Source: Chromatiales bacterium (GTDB lineage: Bacteria > Pseudomonadota > Gammaproteobacteria > Chromatiales > Chromatiaceae). From it: a DNA stretch of 7,430 nucleotides. A program made the translations under genes and the position numbers. This document shows, in pieces, positions 5,955-7,430 of the stretch (within the stretch, counting starts at the first letter, position 1; each line of letters opens with the position of its first letter). The stretch covers positions 1 through 7,430 of the forward strand of contig JANTHH010000138.1 of the NCBI GenBank assembly GCA_024762485.1, in the 5' to 3' direction. Below the pieces are notes generated by a model. It ran no database searches and was not told the origin of the DNA. It was given only the letters and a program-made list of their open reading frames with translations.

Positions 5955-7430
5955 TGCGGCGGGTCTCCCAGCAGGTAGGCATCCATCACCTGCTTGGCAA
6001 TGGGTGCGGCAGCGGAGCTGCCATGGCCACCATTCTCGACGATCACCGCAACGGCGATATCGGGGTCGTCGGCCGGCGCGTAGGCGATGAACAGTGCGTG
6101 GTCGCGGTTCTTCAGGCTGACCTTCTCTTCCTCGTATTCCTCGTCCTGCTTGACCGTGAAGACCTGTGCGGTGCCGGTCTTGCCGGCGATGCGGTAGTCC
6201 TTGCTGCGGATTAGCCGGGCGGTGCCGCGAGGGCCCTCGACCACGTGCAGCATGGCGTCGTGCACGTCGTCCCAGTCGGGCTGGCTGGTGATGGGAATGG
6301 GACGCACGGTGGCGATCACCGGCTCCACGTGGCGACCCTCGCGTTCACTGATGCTGGCCACCATCCGCGGGCTGAGAAAGCTGCCATCGTTGGCCAGTGC
6401 CGCGGTGGCGGCGGCCAGTTGCAGGGGGGTGCTGAGGAAGTAGCCCTGGCCGATGCCGAGGATCAGGGTCTCCCCGGGATACCAGGGCTCGCGCTTGTTG
6501 CGTCTCTTCCATTCCCGTGACGGCAGCAGCCCCGGGAGTTCGCCCACCAGGTCGATACCAGTGCGTTGCCCGAAGTTGAAGTAGCCCAGGTAATCGTGCA
6601 GCCGGTCGATGCCCATGTCGTGGGCCAGTTGGTAGAAATAGACGTCGCACGACTGGGTGATGGCCTTGTCCAGATCGACCCGGCCGTGGCCGGTCTTCTT
6701 CCAGTCGCGGTACTTGTGATCGCTGTTCGGCAACTGATAGTAGCCGGGGCAGAAGTGGGTCTGTTGGCTGGTGATCACATGGGTCTCCAGGCCACCGAGG
6801 CCGATGAAGGGCTTGACGGTTGAGCCGGGTGGGTACTGGCCGCGCAGTGCGCGGTTGAACAGCGGCTTGGAAGGGTCTCCCTGAAGGGCGCGGAAGGCCT
6901 TGACGCTGATGCCCTCGACGAAGGGGTTGGGGTCGAACCCGGGCTTGCTGACCAGGGCCAGTACACCGCCGTTGCGGACATTGACCGCCACCAGCGAGCC
7001 GTTGCGCTCGCCGAAAGCGGCGCGGGCGATCGCCTGCAGGCGGATGTCGAGGTGCAGATGCAGGTCGCGCCCGGGCACCGGTTCCTGGTGTTCGAGCACC
7101 CGCACCCGGCGGCCCACCGCGTTCACCTCGGTGTTCTGCAATCCCACCCGTCCGTGCAGGATCTTCTCGTAGGTCCGCTCCAGGCCGGTCTTGCCGATGT
7201 GGCTGGTGCCGGCGTATTCGGACAGGTCGCGCTTGTCGATGTCGCTCTGGCTGATTCGCCCGACATAGCCGAGTACATGGGCGGTGAGCTTGCCGTAGGG
7301 GTAGTAGCGCAGCAACCGTGCCTTGATCGCCACCCCCGGAAAGCGATGCTGCTGCACCGCGAAGCGGGCGGTCTCCTCCGGACTCAGGTTGGAGCGGATG
7401 GGGATGCTGTCGAAACGGCGCTGGCGACGT
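5951..7430 (-). CDS. mrdA: Penicillin-binding protein 2 (MrdA), class B transpeptidase (5' end missing)
   Basis: Transpeptidase of the rod complex; it cross-links strands made by RodA on the periplasmic face of the inner membrane. The frame is open to the right edge, giving 492 residues. E. coli PBP2 has 633, so about 130-140 N-terminal residues, including the membrane anchor, are missing. A GTG at 7357 is not the start: the frame continues upstream with RFDSIPIRSNL and EETARFAVQQHRFPGV, typical of the PBP2 pedestal domain, followed by RYYPYG and AHVLGYVGRI. In the transpeptidase domain, the nucleophile motif STVK is at 6823-6812, the second motif reads SCD (6652-6644) and KTGTAQ begins at 6181. 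An Asp in the second motif, in place of the SxN Asn, is to my knowledge usual in PBP2. REWKRRNK and GIGQGY also fit PBP2 rather than PBP3/FtsI. The stop overlaps rodA. Confidence 0.97.
   Translation of the reverse strand, partial: RRQRRFDSIPIRSNLSPEETARFAVQQHRFPGVAIKARLLRYYPYGKLTAHVLGYVGRISQSDIDKRDLSEYAGTSHIGKTGLERTYEKILHGRVGLQNTEVNAVGRRVRVLEHQEPVPGRDLHLHLDIRLQAIARAAFGERNGSLVAVNVRNGGVLALVSKPGFDPNPFVEGISVKAFRALQGDPSKPLFNRALRGQYPPGSTVKPFIGLGGLETHVITSQQTHFCPGYYQLPNSDHKYRDWKKTGHGRVDLDKAITQSCDVYFYQLAHDMGIDRLHDYLGYFNFGQRTGIDLVGELPGLLPSREWKRRNKREPWYPGETLILGIGQGYFLSTPLQLAAATAALANDGSFLSPRMVASISEREGRHVEPVIATVRPIPITSQPDWDDVHDAMLHVVEGPRGTARLIRSKDYRIAGKTGTAQVFTVKQDEEYEEEKVSLKNRDHALFIAYAPADDPDIAVAVIVENGGHGSSAAAPIAKQVMDAYLLGDPPQ
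5964..5969 (-). promoter_or_regulatory. Shine-Dalgarno for rodA inside the mrdA 3' end
   Basis: Minus-strand GGGAGA lies nine bases before the rodA ATG at 5954. With the ATGA stop-start overlap it supports translational coupling of rodA to mrdA while still allowing direct initiation. Confidence 0.65.

Noticed and set aside
4810..5982. A second open frame on the same strand as rodA, continuous with mltB, which could give a 736-residue protein.
   Set aside because: Its translation is rich in Arg, Pro, Ala and Gly and shows no family motif or signal, while the overlapping rodA frame is unmistakable. GC-rich codon usage with few stop codons in alternative frames explains it.
5139..6214. Plus-strand open frames of 279 and 250 codons opposite rodA and the end of mrdA.
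   Set aside because: They are low-complexity Gln/Gly/His/Arg- or Ala/Arg/Pro-rich translations produced by the complement of Leu-rich membrane segments; not credible genes.
7355..7357. A GTG that could be taken as the start of the PBP2 gene.
   Set aside because: The frame continues upstream to the window edge with sequence typical of PBP2 (RFDSIPIRSNL), so the gene is cut by the window rather than starting here.

Overview
This window is one compact, GC-rich (above 60% by eye) block of eight genes. All are read on the minus strand, so transcription runs from base 7430 towards base 1. Gene content and order point to a gammaproteobacterium: penicillin-binding protein 2 (PBP2), RodA, an MltB-type lytic transglycosylase, RlpA, a PBP5/6-type D,D-carboxypeptidase, a D-amino-acid transaminase, a YbeD/DUF493 protein and LipB. 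From memory, a transglycosylase between rodA and rlpA matches Pseudomonas (sltB1), while E. coli keeps mltB elsewhere. The transaminase between dacA and ybeD is an addition to both of those layouts and suggests another high-GC gammaproteobacterial lineage. I cannot name the species.

Layout in transcription order: mrdA/PBP2 (5' end outside the window, stop at 5951), rodA (5954-4812, 4-base ATGA overlap with mrdA), mltB (4809-3772, two bases after rodA), rlpA (3791-2943, 20-base overlap with mltB), a 94-base gap (the only intergenic space of any size), dacA (2848-1715, GTG start), the transaminase (1713-823, one base after dacA), ybeD (830-537, 8-base overlap), and lipB (525 to the left edge, C-terminus outside the window). 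No stretch over 100 bases lacks a gene. I see no RNA gene, mobile element, CRISPR array or convincing terminator.

The first five genes form a cell-elongation and peptidoglycan-remodelling set. PBP2 is the transpeptidase and RodA the SEDS glycosyltransferase of the rod complex. MltB and RlpA are outer-membrane lipoproteins that cut glycan strands, and DacA trims the terminal D-Ala from pentapeptides. The transaminase is cytoplasmic and can interconvert D-Ala and D-Glu through their keto acids, so it fits the same theme of wall precursors. YbeD and LipB (lipoate biosynthesis) are the usual downstream neighbours; lipA would be expected just past base 1.

I found no undescribed system. The points most worth a second look are the transaminase inside the operon, and a perfect 7-bp inverted repeat in the only intergenic gap, which lies just downstream of a weak possible -10 element. 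Long open frames on the plus strand, and a second open frame through rodA on the minus strand, look like by-products of GC-rich codon usage.
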